Shown piece by piece: positions 53,147 to 62,005 of a stretch of DNA of 64,000 nucleotides. The stretch lies in NCBI GenBank assembly GCA_910575435.1, contig CAJTGI010000004.1, positions 186,001-250,000 of the forward strand, in the 5' to 3' direction. The DNA comes from Clostridiaceae bacterium. Its GTDB lineage: Bacteria > Bacillota > Clostridia > Lachnospirales > Lachnospiraceae. Made by a program: the position numbers and the translations under genes. Position 1 is the first letter of the stretch. Every line of letters begins with the position of its first letter. A model generated the notes under the pieces. The model made no database searches. It was given only the letters and a program-made list of their open reading frames with translations, and had not been told where the DNA came from.

Positions 53147-53240
53147 GAAATTTCCCTCCCTTCTCTCTGATCGCTACCATACACGGCTTCGCCGCACATT
53201 GCAATCACAACGCATGTATAATGCGATTTTTTTCATCGTT

Positions 53241-54695
53241 CTAGACATTGATTTCCGCCTTCACCCCAAGGATATCCCGGTTGGCATCCAGAATCGGCCG
53301 AATCACGTCCTCAATAAATTCCTTCACCTGGGAAGGCGCCCGCCCCACATACTTCTCCGGCTGCATTGCTTTCTCCAGTTCCTCTAGCCCTACCGGGAAC
53401 TTGTCGTCCTCCGCAATCAGTTCCAGAAGATTATTGTCCAGGCCGCGCATCTTCACATTCTCCCCCGCCTTCATGGACAGGGTGCGGATTTCCTCATGCA
53501 GATCCTGACGGTTACCGCCAGCCTTCACCGCATCCATCATGATATTTTCCGTGGCCATGAAGGGCAGTTCCGACATCAGCCTCTTCTCAATCACCTTGTC
53601 ATATACCACCAGACCATCCACCACGTTCAGCAGAAGGTCCAGGATACCGTCGGTGGCCAGAAAGCCCTCCGGCACGCTGATTCTCTTGTTGGCAGAATCA
53701 TCCAAAGTTCTCTCAAACCACTGGCATGCGGAAGTGAACATGCCGTTCATCACGTCGGACATCACATACCGGGACAGGGACGCAATCCGCTCGCTCCTCA
53801 TGGGATTTCTCTTATATGCCATAGCAGAGGAGCCGATCTGATTCTTCTCAAAGGGTTCCTCGATCTCCTTCAAGTGCTGGAGCAGGCGAATATCATTAGA
53901 GAACTTGTGTGCGCTGGCGGCAATCCCTGCCAGCACGTTCAGCACCCTGGTGTCAAGCTTTCTGGAATACGTTTGCCCGGATACCGGGAAGCAGGCATCA
54001 AATCCCATTTTCTCCGCAATCAGCTGGTCCAGCCGCTTAATCTTTTCCTCGTCCCCGTCGAATAGTTCCATGAAGCTGGCCTGGGTTCCCGTGGTTCCCT
54101 TAGACCCCAAAAGCTTCATGGTGGATAGCACGTAATCCAAATCCTCCAAATCCATCACGAACTCCTGGAGCCACAGCGTGGCCCGCTTCCCCACCGTGGT
54201 GGGCTGGGCCGGCTGGAAATGGGTAAATGCCAGCGTGGGCTGAGCCCTGTGCTCCATGGCAAACTTCGCCAGCTCGTCAATGACGTTGACCAGTTTCTTC
54301 CGCACCAGCTGCAGCGCCTCCGTCATCACGATTACATCCGTATTGTCCCCCACATAGCAGGACGTGGCTCCCAGGTGAATGATTCCCGCCGCCTTGGGAC
54401 ATTGCTGTCCATAGGCATAGACATGGCTCATGACATCATGGCGCACCAATTTTTCCCTCTCCCTTGCCACGTCATAGTTGATATCCTCCTCGTGGCTCTT
54501 GAGTTCTTCGATCTGCTCCCGAGTCACGGCAGGGCCGCCCTCCTCATTCTTGAGGCCAAGCTCATTTTCTGCCTCCGCCAAGGCAATCCAAAGCCGTCTC
54601 CATGTGCGAAACTTCTTGTCCGGCGAAAAGATATACTGCATCTCCCTGCTGGCATAACGCTCGGAAAGCGGACTGGTGTATTTATCTGTACTCAT
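53241..54695 (-). CDS. purB: adenylosuccinate lyase
   Basis: A 484-residue lyase of the fumarase/aspartase superfamily that acts twice in purine synthesis (SAICAR to AICAR, and adenylosuccinate to AMP). The family signature is the mobile loop GSSAMAYKRNPMRSERI; other conserved stretches are HLGATSCYVGDNTDV and FTHFQPAQPTTVGKR. It is of the PurB type with a C-terminal helical domain. The start at 54695 has GGAGG upstream. It follows purF by 47 bp, so they are probably co-transcribed. Confidence 0.94.
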   Translation of the reverse strand: MSTDKYTSPLSERYASREMQYIFSPDKKFRTWRRLWIALAEAENELGLKNEEGGPAVTREQIEELKSHEEDINYDVAREREKLVRHDVMSHVYAYGQQCPKAAGIIHLGATSCYVGDNTDVIVMTEALQLVRKKLVNVIDELAKFAMEHRAQPTLAFTHFQPAQPTTVGKRATLWLQEFVMDLEDLDYVLSTMKLLGSKGTTGTQASFMELFDGDEEKIKRLDQLIAEKMGFDACFPVSGQTYSRKLDTRVLNVLAGIAASAHKFSNDIRLLQHLKEIEEPFEKNQIGSSAMAYKRNPMRSERIASLSRYVMSDVMNGMFTSACQWFERTLDDSANKRISVPEGFLATDGILDLLLNVVDGLVVYDKVIEKRLMSELPFMATENIMMDAVKAGGNRQDLHEEIRTLSMKAGENVKMRGLDNNLLELIAEDDKFPVGLEELEKAMQPEKYVGRAPSQVKEFIEDVIRPILDANRDILGVKAEINV

Positions 54696-54742
54696 CTGTT
54701 CTTCCTCCATTTACAATATTTGCATCCACAATGTCATTCTGC

Positions 54743-56236
54743 TTACTTCTCGTACTCTCCCCTGATATCCCCCCTGGGCGTCTCCATGGGATATTCTCCG
54801 GAAAAACATGCATGGCAGTATCCCATATCTCCGCCAATCAATTCATTCAGCCGACCTGCATCCAGATATCCCAAGGAATCTGCCCCGATCATGTCACGAA
54901 TCTCCTCCACCGTGTGGTTGTATGCCACCAGCTGGTCGCTGGAAGGCACGTCCGTGCCAAAATAACAGGGATATTTGAAGGGAGGGGAACTGATGCGCAC
55001 ATGCACCTCCTTCGCCCCCGCATCCTTTAACATCTTCACAATGCGGTCGCTGGTGGTTCCCCTCACAATGGAATCGTCCACCATAATCACGCGCTTTCCG
55101 TCCACCACGTCCCGCAAGGCATTCAGCTTCACCCGCACGCTGGACTCCCTGGCAGACTGGCCCGGCTTGATGAAAGTTCTCCCCACATAACTGTTCTTCA
55201 CAAAGGCCGTCCCATAGGGAATCCCTGACTCCATAGAGTACCCCATGGCCGCCGCATTGCCGGATTCTGGCACCCCCACCACGATATCTGCCTCCACCGG
55301 ATGGCTCTGCGCCAGAATGCGCCCGGCTGTCAATCGGGAACTGTGTACTCCCACGCCATCAAAATGACTGTCCGGCCGGGCAAAATAGATGTATTCAAAG
55401 ATACACTTCGCATGATTGCCCGTAACCATGCTCCTGTCCGACTGAATCTCGCCATCCCCATTGATGGTCACAATCTCCCCCGGCTCCACATCCCGGACAA
55501 AAGTGGCGTCGATGGTATCCAAGGCGCAGCTCTCAGAGGAAATGATATAGGCATTGTCCCGCTTGCCGATGCACAGCGGCCGAAAGCCAAGGGGGTCTCT
55601 GGCACCGATTAGCTTCCTGGGACTTGCCACCACCAGGGAATAGGCCCCCCGAATCCTCTGCATCGCCCTCTGGACAGCCTCCTCCACCGTGGGAGTTTTC
55701 AGACGCTCCCTGGCAATGAGATAGGCAATCACCTCGGAATCGATGGCAGTCTGGAAAATGGCCCCGCTATTTTCCAATTCATCCCTGAGTTCCATCGCAT
55801 TCACCAGATTGCCATTGTGGGCCAGGCTCAAGGTCCCCTTTACATAATTTAATACCAAGGGCTGGGTATTTTCTGCAACACTGGCTCCCGCCGTGGAGTA
55901 TCGCACATGTCCCACGCCGATATCTCCCTTCATCTCCCTCAGTTTCTCCGCATCGAACACTTCATTCACCAGCCCCATGCCCTTGCAAGTGCTGGCATTC
56001 CGCTTAGGGCCGTCCGTCCTGCTCACCGCTATGCCACAACTCTCCTGCCCCCTGTGCTGAAGGGAAAAAAGTCCATAATAAATGGAGGATGCCACATCAT
56101 TGCCATCCAAATCATACATCCCAAAAACGCCGCACTCCTCCCCCAATTTCGGCTCTTCCACATCGCAAAGCATGCAGGCTCGCCTGCGGCATTCCTGACA
56201 TATTCCCAAATCACATCCATTCTGTCGATCTTCCAT
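54743..56236 (-). CDS. purF: amidophosphoribosyltransferase with Cys-rich propeptide
   Basis: A 497-residue first enzyme of purine synthesis. The glutaminase cysteine is Cys35 in LGEECGVFGMYD, to be freed by removing a propeptide. The phosphoribosyltransferase motif is VIMVDDSIVRGTT. Cysteines in KCIFEYIYFARPDS, YPCYFGTD and GYCHACFSGEYP are the [4Fe-4S] ligands of the Bacillus-type enzyme. Unusual is the propeptide: 34 residues against 11 in Bacillus, with five cysteines (8, 13, 16, 21, 24) arranged as two CxxC pairs. GGGAGG precedes the ATG. Confidence 0.93.
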   Translation of the reverse strand: MEDRQNGCDLGICQECRRRACMLCDVEEPKLGEECGVFGMYDLDGNDVASSIYYGLFSLQHRGQESCGIAVSRTDGPKRNASTCKGMGLVNEVFDAEKLREMKGDIGVGHVRYSTAGASVAENTQPLVLNYVKGTLSLAHNGNLVNAMELRDELENSGAIFQTAIDSEVIAYLIARERLKTPTVEEAVQRAMQRIRGAYSLVVASPRKLIGARDPLGFRPLCIGKRDNAYIISSESCALDTIDATFVRDVEPGEIVTINGDGEIQSDRSMVTGNHAKCIFEYIYFARPDSHFDGVGVHSSRLTAGRILAQSHPVEADIVVGVPESGNAAAMGYSMESGIPYGTAFVKNSYVGRTFIKPGQSARESSVRVKLNALRDVVDGKRVIMVDDSIVRGTTSDRIVKMLKDAGAKEVHVRISSPPFKYPCYFGTDVPSSDQLVAYNHTVEEIRDMIGADSLGYLDAGRLNELIGGDMGYCHACFSGEYPMETPRGDIRGEYEK

Positions 56237-56287
56237 GTTGTCCTCCCTGCTGGGTCTTTTAGTAATAAAATCAATGTTACTATTAAA

Positions 56288-56345
56288 TTACTATTCACAG
56301 TTGTTCATCTCATCATGCGATAGACCCACTGACTGTGAATAGTAA
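56288..56345. repeat. palindromic repeat with 14-bp perfect ends
   Basis: TTACTATTCACAGT at 56288-56301 pairs perfectly with ACTGTGAATAGTAA at 56332-56345. The left arm and the following bases to 56323 match the repeat at 46823-46859 at 32 of 37 positions, so this is a dispersed family. Confidence 0.75.
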
Positions 56346-56397
56346 CAAAATCAATACATTTTATTATATCAGCTGCCGCTGCAATCCGCAAGTGGTG

Positions 56398-57753
56398 CTA
56401 TCTATTTTTCTTTGGCTTCTTTGTTTTCTTCGGCGTGCTGGCTGGCGCAAGGGTATAGGAGGGCGTGGGCGCCTGGGTTGCCAGAACCTGCTCTCTGGTC
56501 AGGAGCTCCCTCTGGATTTTCACCGCCAGGATTCGTAGCACCGACTCCTCCAGCCGCTTTTCCGTCAGTTTCCCCGACTTCACCTTCGCAATGATTTCCT
56601 GATACGCCTCGTCCAGATTCTGGGGCATCAGCACTACGTCTGCCCCGGCCTTCACCGCGCTGTAGGCAGCCTCCCCGGAAGTGTAATATTCCGTGATGCT
56701 GGCCATGTCAAAGGCATCCGTGATAATCACTTTCTCGAATCCCAACTCCTGGCGCAGGATTGTCTGCATCATCAAATCCGATACGCTGGCGGGAATGGAA
56801 CTTTCCGTCACCTTGCTCACAGAGATATGGGACATCATGATAAAATCCGCCCCGGAAGCGATCCCCGTCTCAAAGGGCAAGAAATCCGTCTTTCTCAGCC
56901 TGGCAATGCCACTGTCAATATCCACGCTATTCTTGTGGGTATCCCCCTTAGAGGAGCCCTGCCCCGGGAAATGCTTTAGCGTGGCACAGATATTCACCTT
57001 ATTCAGCCCCTGCACAAAGGCATTCACATGGTCGGACACCTTTTCCGGATCATCTCCGAAAGAACGGTTTCCTATTTCCGCATTCAACTCGCTGGTCTTC
57101 ACATCGGCCACCGGGGCAAAGTCCACATTGAAACCCAGTTCGCCAATTTCCGTTCCGATCGTTTTCGCCATCTCATAAGTATATTGGTCGTCCTTGGTAT
57201 TCCCAATCTCCTCCGCTGATGGAAAGATAGTATGCCCCATCTCCGGCTTGGAGGCAATGCGAGCCACATCTCCTCCCTCCTCGTCCACGCAGATAAATAG
57301 CGGCGTGCGGCTGGCTTCCTGGAGTTTTTGATTCATGACCGTAACCTGCTGCCTGCTCTTTAAATTTCTGGAAAAGAGAATAACGCCGCCCACATGGTAT
57401 TTGGCTATGGTATTCTTCATGGTCTCCGTGGCCCTCTGAAACTCATAATAATTTCCCTTCCGATTGTCCAGCTGCTCCAAATTCACCACGAAGAGCTGCC
57501 CAACCCTCTCCTCCAAGGTCATGTTCTCGTAGTATTCCGACGCCAGGGCCAGCGCATCCTCCCAGTCCATTACCGAACTCTCCTCTTCCGTGTCCTGATC
57601 CGAACTGACATCTTCCTTAGTCTCATACGTTTTCACCCGCACATCGGATTGCCAGAAAGGCGTACATCCTTCCAATCCGAGGCAGAGGCTCGTCCCAAGA
57701 ACCAGCCCGCACAATCCCTTCCATATCTTATTCTTGTCCATATTAGTAAACAT
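56398..57753 (-). CDS. nagZ: GH3 beta-N-acetylhexosaminidase lipoprotein
   Basis: A 451-residue glycoside hydrolase family 3 enzyme. A signal peptide ending in a lipobox-like GLEGC (Cys near residue 30) points to an outer-surface lipoprotein. The barrel has CVDEEGGDVARI, the KHFPGQGSSKGDTH loop with the catalytic His/Asp pair used by NagZ enzymes, and ITDAFDMASI. It should release GlcNAc from peptidoglycan fragments for recycling. A Pro/Lys/Thr-rich tail follows the domain. The start at 57753 has GGAGG; the upstream frame extension is not coding. It precedes purF by 161 bp. Confidence 0.88.
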   Translation of the reverse strand: MFTNMDKNKIWKGLCGLVLGTSLCLGLEGCTPFWQSDVRVKTYETKEDVSSDQDTEEESSVMDWEDALALASEYYENMTLEERVGQLFVVNLEQLDNRKGNYYEFQRATETMKNTIAKYHVGGVILFSRNLKSRQQVTVMNQKLQEASRTPLFICVDEEGGDVARIASKPEMGHTIFPSAEEIGNTKDDQYTYEMAKTIGTEIGELGFNVDFAPVADVKTSELNAEIGNRSFGDDPEKVSDHVNAFVQGLNKVNICATLKHFPGQGSSKGDTHKNSVDIDSGIARLRKTDFLPFETGIASGADFIMMSHISVSKVTESSIPASVSDLMMQTILRQELGFEKVIITDAFDMASITEYYTSGEAAYSAVKAGADVVLMPQNLDEAYQEIIAKVKSGKLTEKRLEESVLRILAVKIQRELLTREQVLATQAPTPSYTLAPASTPKKTKKPKKNR

Positions 57754-58092
57754 ATTATTCCTCCATACTGCTGACGCATGCATATTCAAATGCCAGCACA
57801 CTATCCGCAATGCCTTCCAGAGCCATCGTCCTCCACATATGAATCCCCATGCCCTTCTATACACTAACTATAATTGCAAATCCCTTCTCCTGTCAAGTTT
57901 CCGTCAGATTTCATTTCCCAGCCTAGAGATGCCAAACACTCTCCAGAGCCATTCACTCCATACTTCCACCAACGCATTGCCGCCGACGTGCAACTTTTTT
58001 TTAATTAAGTGGAAACTGTCCAAGCTCCCCCGCATAAGATAGGACTGTAAATAAATTAAAACCTGCCGAGCAATCGGCGGAATGGAGGATTT
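57754..58092. other. 339-bp intergenic region between divergent nagZ and the Gly/Cys-rich gene
   Basis: No gene is seen. It should hold the nagZ promoter (minus) and, near its right end, a sigma-K-like promoter (58015-58041) for the Gly/Cys-rich protein, then a small hairpin of GCCGA/TCGGC (58063-58079) just before the ribosome binding site. The left 200 bp show nothing else that I can name. Confidence 0.5.
58015..58041 (+). promoter_or_regulatory. candidate sigma-K type promoter
   Basis: AC at 58015-58016, a 16-nt spacer, then CATAAGATA at 58033-58041 fit the mother-cell sigma-K pattern (AC-N16/17-CATAnnnTA). It lies 51 bp before the start codon of the Gly/Cys-rich protein. Short patterns like this occur by chance, so this is tentative. 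Confidence 0.4.
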
Positions 58093-58305
58093 ATGAGTGA
58101 TTTAGCAGCAACAAACTGCGGCGGATGCGGCGGAAACGAAGGCGGATGCAACTGGATTATCATCCTGTTATTGCTCTGCTGCTGTGGTGGCAATGGTGGA
58201 TTTGGCTTCTCTGGAGGATGCGGCGGAGATGGCGGCTGCGGTTCCATGATCTGGATTTTACTTATTCTTTGCTGCTGCTGTGGTGGCGGCAATGGCTTCT
58301 TCTAA
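58093..58305 (+). CDS. Gly/Cys-rich small protein (high-cysteine, HCB-type)
   Basis: A 70-residue protein with two repeats of the same plan: a Gly/Cys cluster (NCGGCGGNEGGC) and a hydrophobic helix (NWIIILLLLCCC), then FSGGCGGDGGC and MIWILLILCCCC. Fourteen or so cysteines and many glycines. I believe it belongs with the bacterial proteins named chorion-class high-cysteine HCB proteins, whose function is unknown. GGAGG precedes the ATG, and a strong terminator follows. The composition and the sigma-K-like promoter hint at a spore-surface or envelope structural role; this is inference. Confidence 0.7.
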   Translation: MSDLAATNCGGCGGNEGGCNWIIILLLLCCCGGNGGFGFSGGCGGDGGCGSMIWILLILCCCCGGGNGFF

Positions 58306-58352
58306 GAGCCTGCCTGCCCATGCAGTCACGCCGGCAATGCCGGCACAAACCT

Positions 58353-58385
58353 AAAGGCACTCCGGATTACTCCGGAGTGCCTTTT
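58353..58385 (+). terminator. strong terminator after the Gly/Cys-rich gene
   Basis: AAAGGCACTCCGGA and CTCCGGAGTGCCTTTT form a stem of about 11 G+C-rich base pairs with a short loop, ending in TTTT. The A-run on the left allows action in both directions, suited to the convergent small gene at 58403-58588. Confidence 0.85.
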
Positions 58386-58402
58386 CTAAGGCAAATGCCA
58401 TG

Positions 58403-58588
58403 TCAGTTAGCACGAGATCTCTTTTCGCCTTTTTTACAATTCAGACAGGTCTCGTCAATCTCATAAATGGTATCATCCTCTATGATTAATTCCCCATACT
58501 TCTGGACAGAGGCAGCCTCCCCTGACATTTCGCTGGCCTGGAGCACGCCTCCTGATTCTGGTTCTTTGCCGTAGTAATAATATAACAT
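58403..58588 (-). CDS. small protein of unknown function
   Basis: A 61-residue frame with a plausible GGGGGA ribosome binding site 6 nt before the ATG. It begins MLYYYYGKEPE, is acidic in the middle (IIEDDTIYEIDE) and ends with a CLNCKK pair and basic residues. I do not recognise it. The CxxC could bind metal or form a disulfide. It lies between the terminator of the Gly/Cys-rich gene and aroC, on the aroC strand but 176 bp downstream of it. Confidence 0.45.
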   Translation of the reverse strand: MLYYYYGKEPESGGVLQASEMSGEAASVQKYGELIIEDDTIYEIDETCLNCKKGEKRSRAN

Positions 58589-58764
58589 AGATCTCCCCCG
58601 TTTCTCATACTTTAGACAGTTTTATCCTGCACTGTCTAATATATGCGAGAGGGAACCATTTGGCACTATGTACAGCCGACCAAATTCGGTTCATCCCACC
58701 ATAAGATAGCCAAAACCTCCTAAGCCACGAAACCGGTATGGTCCAATCTAAAAGTACGAATCTA

Positions 58765-59886
58765 TCATTCAGGGAAAACGTGGTTTCTTCCGAAAAACCT
58801 CTTCATCCTGGAAAGTTCCGAACTCATAGAGGCAATCATCATATCCAGCACGGCCAGCGCCACCATGGACTCCACCACCACCACTGCCCGGGGGACAATG
58901 ATGGGATCATGCCTGCCCCTGATTTCAATATCAATATCTTCCCCCTGCCTATTCACGGTCTGCTGGGTTCTGGCAATGGAGGGCGTAGGCTTTACTGCCG
59001 CCCGCACTACAATTTCGCTGCCATCGCTGATACCTCCCAGAATGCCCCCTGCATGGTTGGTCTTCTTCGCCACCCGGCCATCCCCGGCCATCTGAAAGGC
59101 ATCATTATTTTCCGAGCCAAAACTTGACGCCGCCGCAAATCCGTCCCCAATCTCCACGCCCTTCACCGCGCCAATGGACATGACAGCCTTGGCAATCACC
59201 GCGTCCAGTTTGTCAAATACCGGCTCCCCGATTCCTGCAGGCATCCCCGTCACCACGCACTCGATAACGCCCCCTACGGAATCCTGGGCCTTCATCTTCT
59301 CCTCCAGCAATATTTCTGCTCTCTCAGATGCCTCCAGATCCGGCATAAACAGAGGACTTTCCTGAACGGCCTCCCGGGATGCCCTGCGAACATCACAGGC
59401 AATCCCCCCGATCTCCTTAGAGTAGGCCATCACTTCAATCTCCATCTGCCGCAGGATTTCGCTGGCAATGGCTCCTGCCGCCACCCTTCCGATGGTCTCC
59501 CTGCCGGAAGAGCGGCCGCCCCCCCGATAGTCCCGAAAGCCATACTTCTCATCAAAGGTATAATCCGCATGCCCAGGCCGATAATAACCTGCAATGTCAG
59601 AGTAATCCCTGGAGCGCTGGGAAGTATTATGTACCATCATGGATATAGGCGTGCCCGTGGTCTTCCCCTCGAAAATTCCAGACAAGATTTCCACCCTGTC
59701 CTCCTCCTTCCTGGGAGTGGAATACCGAGTCTGCCCCGGCTTCCTGCGGTTCAAATACCGCTGGATCGTCTCCTCCGACAGGGGAAGTCCCGCCGGGCAG
59801 CCATCCACCACCGCGCCAATTCCCTTGCCGTGAGATTCCCCCCAGGTAGAAACCTGAAAATATTTTCCAAAAATAGAACCGGACAT
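58765..59886 (-). CDS. aroC: chorismate synthase
   Basis: A 373-residue FMN-dependent enzyme that makes chorismate from EPSP, the last step of the shikimate pathway. Signatures: [18 protein letters not shown] near the N-terminus, the motif [35 protein letters not shown], and the C-terminal [13 protein letters not shown]. The start at 59886 is preceded by AGGAGG. It begins 30 bp after trpS on the same strand, pairing chorismate synthesis with tryptophan charging. Confidence 0.95.
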   Translation of the reverse strand: MSGSIFGKYFQVSTWGESHGKGIGAVVDGCPAGLPLSEETIQRYLNRRKPGQTRYSTPRKEEDRVEILSGIFEGKTTGTPISMMVHNTSQRSRDYSDIAGYYRPGHADYTFDEKYGFRDYRGGGRSSGRETIGRVAAGAIASEILRQMEIEVMAYSKEIGGIACDVRRASREAVQESPLFMPDLEASERAEILLEEKMKAQDSVGGVIECVVTGMPAGIGEPVFDKLDAVIAKAVMSIGAVKGVEIGDGFAAASSFGSENNDAFQMAGDGRVAKKTNHAGGILGGISDGSEIVVRAAVKPTPSIARTQQTVNRQGEDIDIEIRGRHDPIIVPRAVVVVESMVALAVLDMMIASMSSELSRMKRFFGRNHVFPE

Positions 59887-59916
59887 TTGCTGCCTCCTTT
59901 TTTCCAACTCACTAGC

Positions 59917-60927
59917 CTATCTGGGCTTTTCCGTCAATCCCAGCTTCTTCTTCACCTTCCGCAAGGTCTTATTGGCAAAATACGCCGCCTTCTCATCATT
60001 TTCCTTGATGATGCCATCAATAAAGCTCTTCTCCTTCTGGAGGCGTGCAAACTCCTCCTGCAAAGGACCCAGCACTGAAATCACCGCCTCTGCCACTGCC
60101 ATCTTGAAGTCGCCGTATCCCACGCCGTCAAATTCCTTCTCAGCCTCCTGGATGGACTTGTTGGTGCAGGAGCCGTATATGGTAAGCAGATTGCTGACGC
60201 CAGGCTTATCCTCGCCGTACCGCACCTCTGCATCGGAATCTGTCACGGCGCGCTTGAACTTTCTCACAATCGTATCCCGGTCGTCCATGAGAAAGATGCT
60301 GCCATTGACATTCTCGTCTGACTTTGACATCTTCTTTTCAGGATCTTGAAGGCTCATAATCTTAGCCCCCTCTTCCTCTTTTCCGATGTAGGGCTCGGGA
60401 ATGGTAAACACATCCCCGTAAATATTATTAAACCGCTCCGCAATGTCCCGGGTAATCTCCAAATGCTGTTTCTGATCCTTGCCGACGGGGACAAAATCCG
60501 CCTGGTACAGAAGAATGTCCGCCGCCATCAGCACCGGGTAGGTAAACAGTCCCGCATTTACATTGTCCGCATGCTTAGCCGCCTTCTCCTTGTACTGGGT
60601 CATGCGGTTTAACTCTCCCACATAGGTAAAGCAGCTCAGCAGCCAGCTCAGTTCCGCATGGGCCGGCACATGGGACTGGAAGTAGATGCAGTTTTTCACC
60701 GGATCCAGCCCGGCGGCAATATATAGGGTGAGCAGATTTCTCGCCTTCTTGCGAAAGTCTGCCGGCACCTGGCGCACCGTGAGGGAATGAAGATCCATCA
60801 CCCCCCAGAAGCACTCGTATTCCTCGTTCAGGGTAAGCCAGTTCTTCAAAGCCCCCAGATAATTTCCCAATGTCAGATTCCCCGTGGCCTGCATGCCACT
60901 GTACAGAACCTTCTTGTCATCTATCAT
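59917..60927 (-). CDS. trpS: tryptophanyl-tRNA synthetase
   Basis: A 336-residue class I synthetase. The HIGH-equivalent reads TGNLTLGNYLGAL, as in the Bacillus enzyme (TIGN), and KMSKSDEN is the KMSKS loop. Also conserved are YVGELNRMTQYKEK and MAADILLYQADFVPVGKDQKQH. I start at 60927 with GGAGG upstream; the frame extends 22 codons further without a site. No T-box is visible in its leader, so it is not tRNA-controlled in that way. Confidence 0.95.
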   Translation of the reverse strand: MIDDKKVLYSGMQATGNLTLGNYLGALKNWLTLNEEYECFWGVMDLHSLTVRQVPADFRKKARNLLTLYIAAGLDPVKNCIYFQSHVPAHAELSWLLSCFTYVGELNRMTQYKEKAAKHADNVNAGLFTYPVLMAADILLYQADFVPVGKDQKQHLEITRDIAERFNNIYGDVFTIPEPYIGKEEEGAKIMSLQDPEKKMSKSDENVNGSIFLMDDRDTIVRKFKRAVTDSDAEVRYGEDKPGVSNLLTIYGSCTNKSIQEAEKEFDGVGYGDFKMAVAEAVISVLGPLQEEFARLQKEKSFIDGIIKENDEKAAYFANKTLRKVKKKLGLTEKPR

Positions 60928-61038
60928 AATAATCCTCCATTCCTCGTATATTTTATTCCATCCATTGCAAATTCCTATAAGAAACCATCCCAATTCTATC
61001 CAGCCAAATCGAATGCGCTAGCGGATTGACACATTTAT

Positions 61039-61067
61039 AAATTACACCAAAAGCATTCTTCTGTCAA
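61039..61067 (-). promoter_or_regulatory. sigma-A promoter for trpS
   Basis: On the minus strand TTGACA (61062-61067) and TAATTT (61039-61044) are spaced by 17 nt, about 110 bp before the trpS start. The -35 is perfect and the -10 weak. Confidence 0.55.
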
Positions 61068-61125
61068 ACAATCTGGAACAATCTGGAATAATCCGCCCCG
61101 CTGGCACATAAATTAGGAAAGACGA

Positions 61126-61199
61126 AAAGCGTTGAAGTCTGCCTGGCGGCCAGCAACCCGCAAGGTTCATGCCCAAGCACAGAGAGCAGACCTCGCTTT
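61126..61199 (+). ncRNA. structured leader element upstream of the unknown operon
   Basis: The plus strand folds into a multi-branch shape: outer stem AAAGCG/CGCTTT (61126-61131 with 61194-61199), continued across an internal loop by GTCTGC/GCAGAC (61137-61142 with 61186-61191), enclosing hairpins CTGG-CGG-CCAG and AACC-CGCAA-GGTT. It lies 34 bp before the first gene of the operon. I cannot match it to a known riboswitch. It may equally be a dispersed intergenic repeat. Confidence 0.4.
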
Positions 61200-61232
61200 G
61201 AACTTGTGAATTGATTAGGAATGGAGGATTTT

Positions 61233-61667
61233 ATGGAATATGAAAACAATCACCAGAGACAGATGGCAATACTAGAAGCCGCCATGCCCTATGTGGCGCC
61301 AGAAAGCCGCCATGCCATACAAATGCTTCTGCAGACAGAATCCCTTCTCCAACTGGCGAGACAGGGCGGGAATTCCGATTACGCTCTGGAAGCGGCAGAA
61401 AATAACCAATCCGGCCAGCCGAACATCAAAGAGATGCTGTTGCACATCCAGGAATACCTTACCCCCCGGGAATCAGATTTGGTGCAGACCATACTGAATT
61501 TTATGAATGCGGGATCGCTTTTCCAAAGCTATCGCGAATTTGCCCAGATGCATAGCAGAGAAACCCCCGCTCAAAACAATATCATGCGGGACTTCCTGAT
61601 GTCCCAGCTGAACCCGGAGCAGAAAGCCACATTTGAACAGATGCAGAATTTCATGTATAATGACTGA
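61233..61667 (+). CDS. small helical protein of unknown function (operon gene 1)
   Basis: A 144-residue cytosolic protein, entirely helical by appearance and rich in Gln, Glu and Met. It contains no membrane segment. The C-terminus reads FLMSQLNPEQKATFEQMQNF, closely matching the end of the next gene's product (FLSQMTPAQRKQYEYMKPF). The ATG at 61233 is preceded by GGAGG; an earlier ATG at 61221 overlaps that site. I know no family for it. It is first of three plus-strand genes in a minus-strand neighbourhood. Confidence 0.7.
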   Translation: MEYENNHQRQMAILEAAMPYVAPESRHAIQMLLQTESLLQLARQGGNSDYALEAAENNQSGQPNIKEMLLHIQEYLTPRESDLVQTILNFMNAGSLFQSYREFAQMHSRETPAQNNIMRDFLMSQLNPEQKATFEQMQNFMYND

Positions 61668-61699
61668 AACAATCAAATCGCTTAGAAATGGAGATTTCT

Positions 61700-61972
61700 A
61701 TGAAAAATATGAATAACATTCAGAACCATCCCGCCTTCCAGCAAATGGAAGAGAAGAAGCAGAAAATGATCATCACGCTGGCGGAATCTGTCCAGAACAA
61801 AAAGCTGACAGAAGCCCTTCCCATGGTAATGGCATGGAAAGAGCGCATGGCGCAGGAAAACATTTCTTTTACGCCGGAGGAAAACAATCTCCTCACGGAA
61901 ATATTCCTCAGCCAGATGACCCCCGCCCAGCGCAAGCAGTATGAATATATGAAACCGTTTATGAAGCAATAA
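61700..61972 (+). CDS. small helical protein, paralogue of the preceding one (operon gene 2)
   Basis: A 90-residue helical protein starting at 61700 with TGGAGA upstream. Its central part (MEEKKQKMIITLAESVQNK) and C-terminal LLTEIFLSQMTPAQRKQYEY resemble the end of the gene 1 product, so the two probably arose by duplication. No cysteine, no membrane segment, no recognised domain. The gap to gene 1 is 32 bp and to gene 3 is 33 bp, which suggests one transcript. Function unknown. Confidence 0.7.
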   Translation: MKNMNNIQNHPAFQQMEEKKQKMIITLAESVQNKKLTEALPMVMAWKERMAQENISFTPEENNLLTEIFLSQMTPAQRKQYEYMKPFMKQ

Positions 61973-62005
61973 GGAACTGTTGGAAAGTTCCTAAGGAGAT
62001 TTGAC

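Noticed and set aside
61101-61117. Sigma-54 promoter (TGGCAC)
   Set aside because: TGGCAC is present, but the -12 element TTGC is missing at the right spacing.
60928-61120. T-box upstream of trpS
   Set aside because: No GGTACCGCG motif, specifier loop or terminator is found in the leader.
61064-61249. Minus-strand open frame of 61 codons upstream of trpS
   Set aside because: It overlaps the structured element and the start of the plus-strand operon, and has no ribosome binding site.
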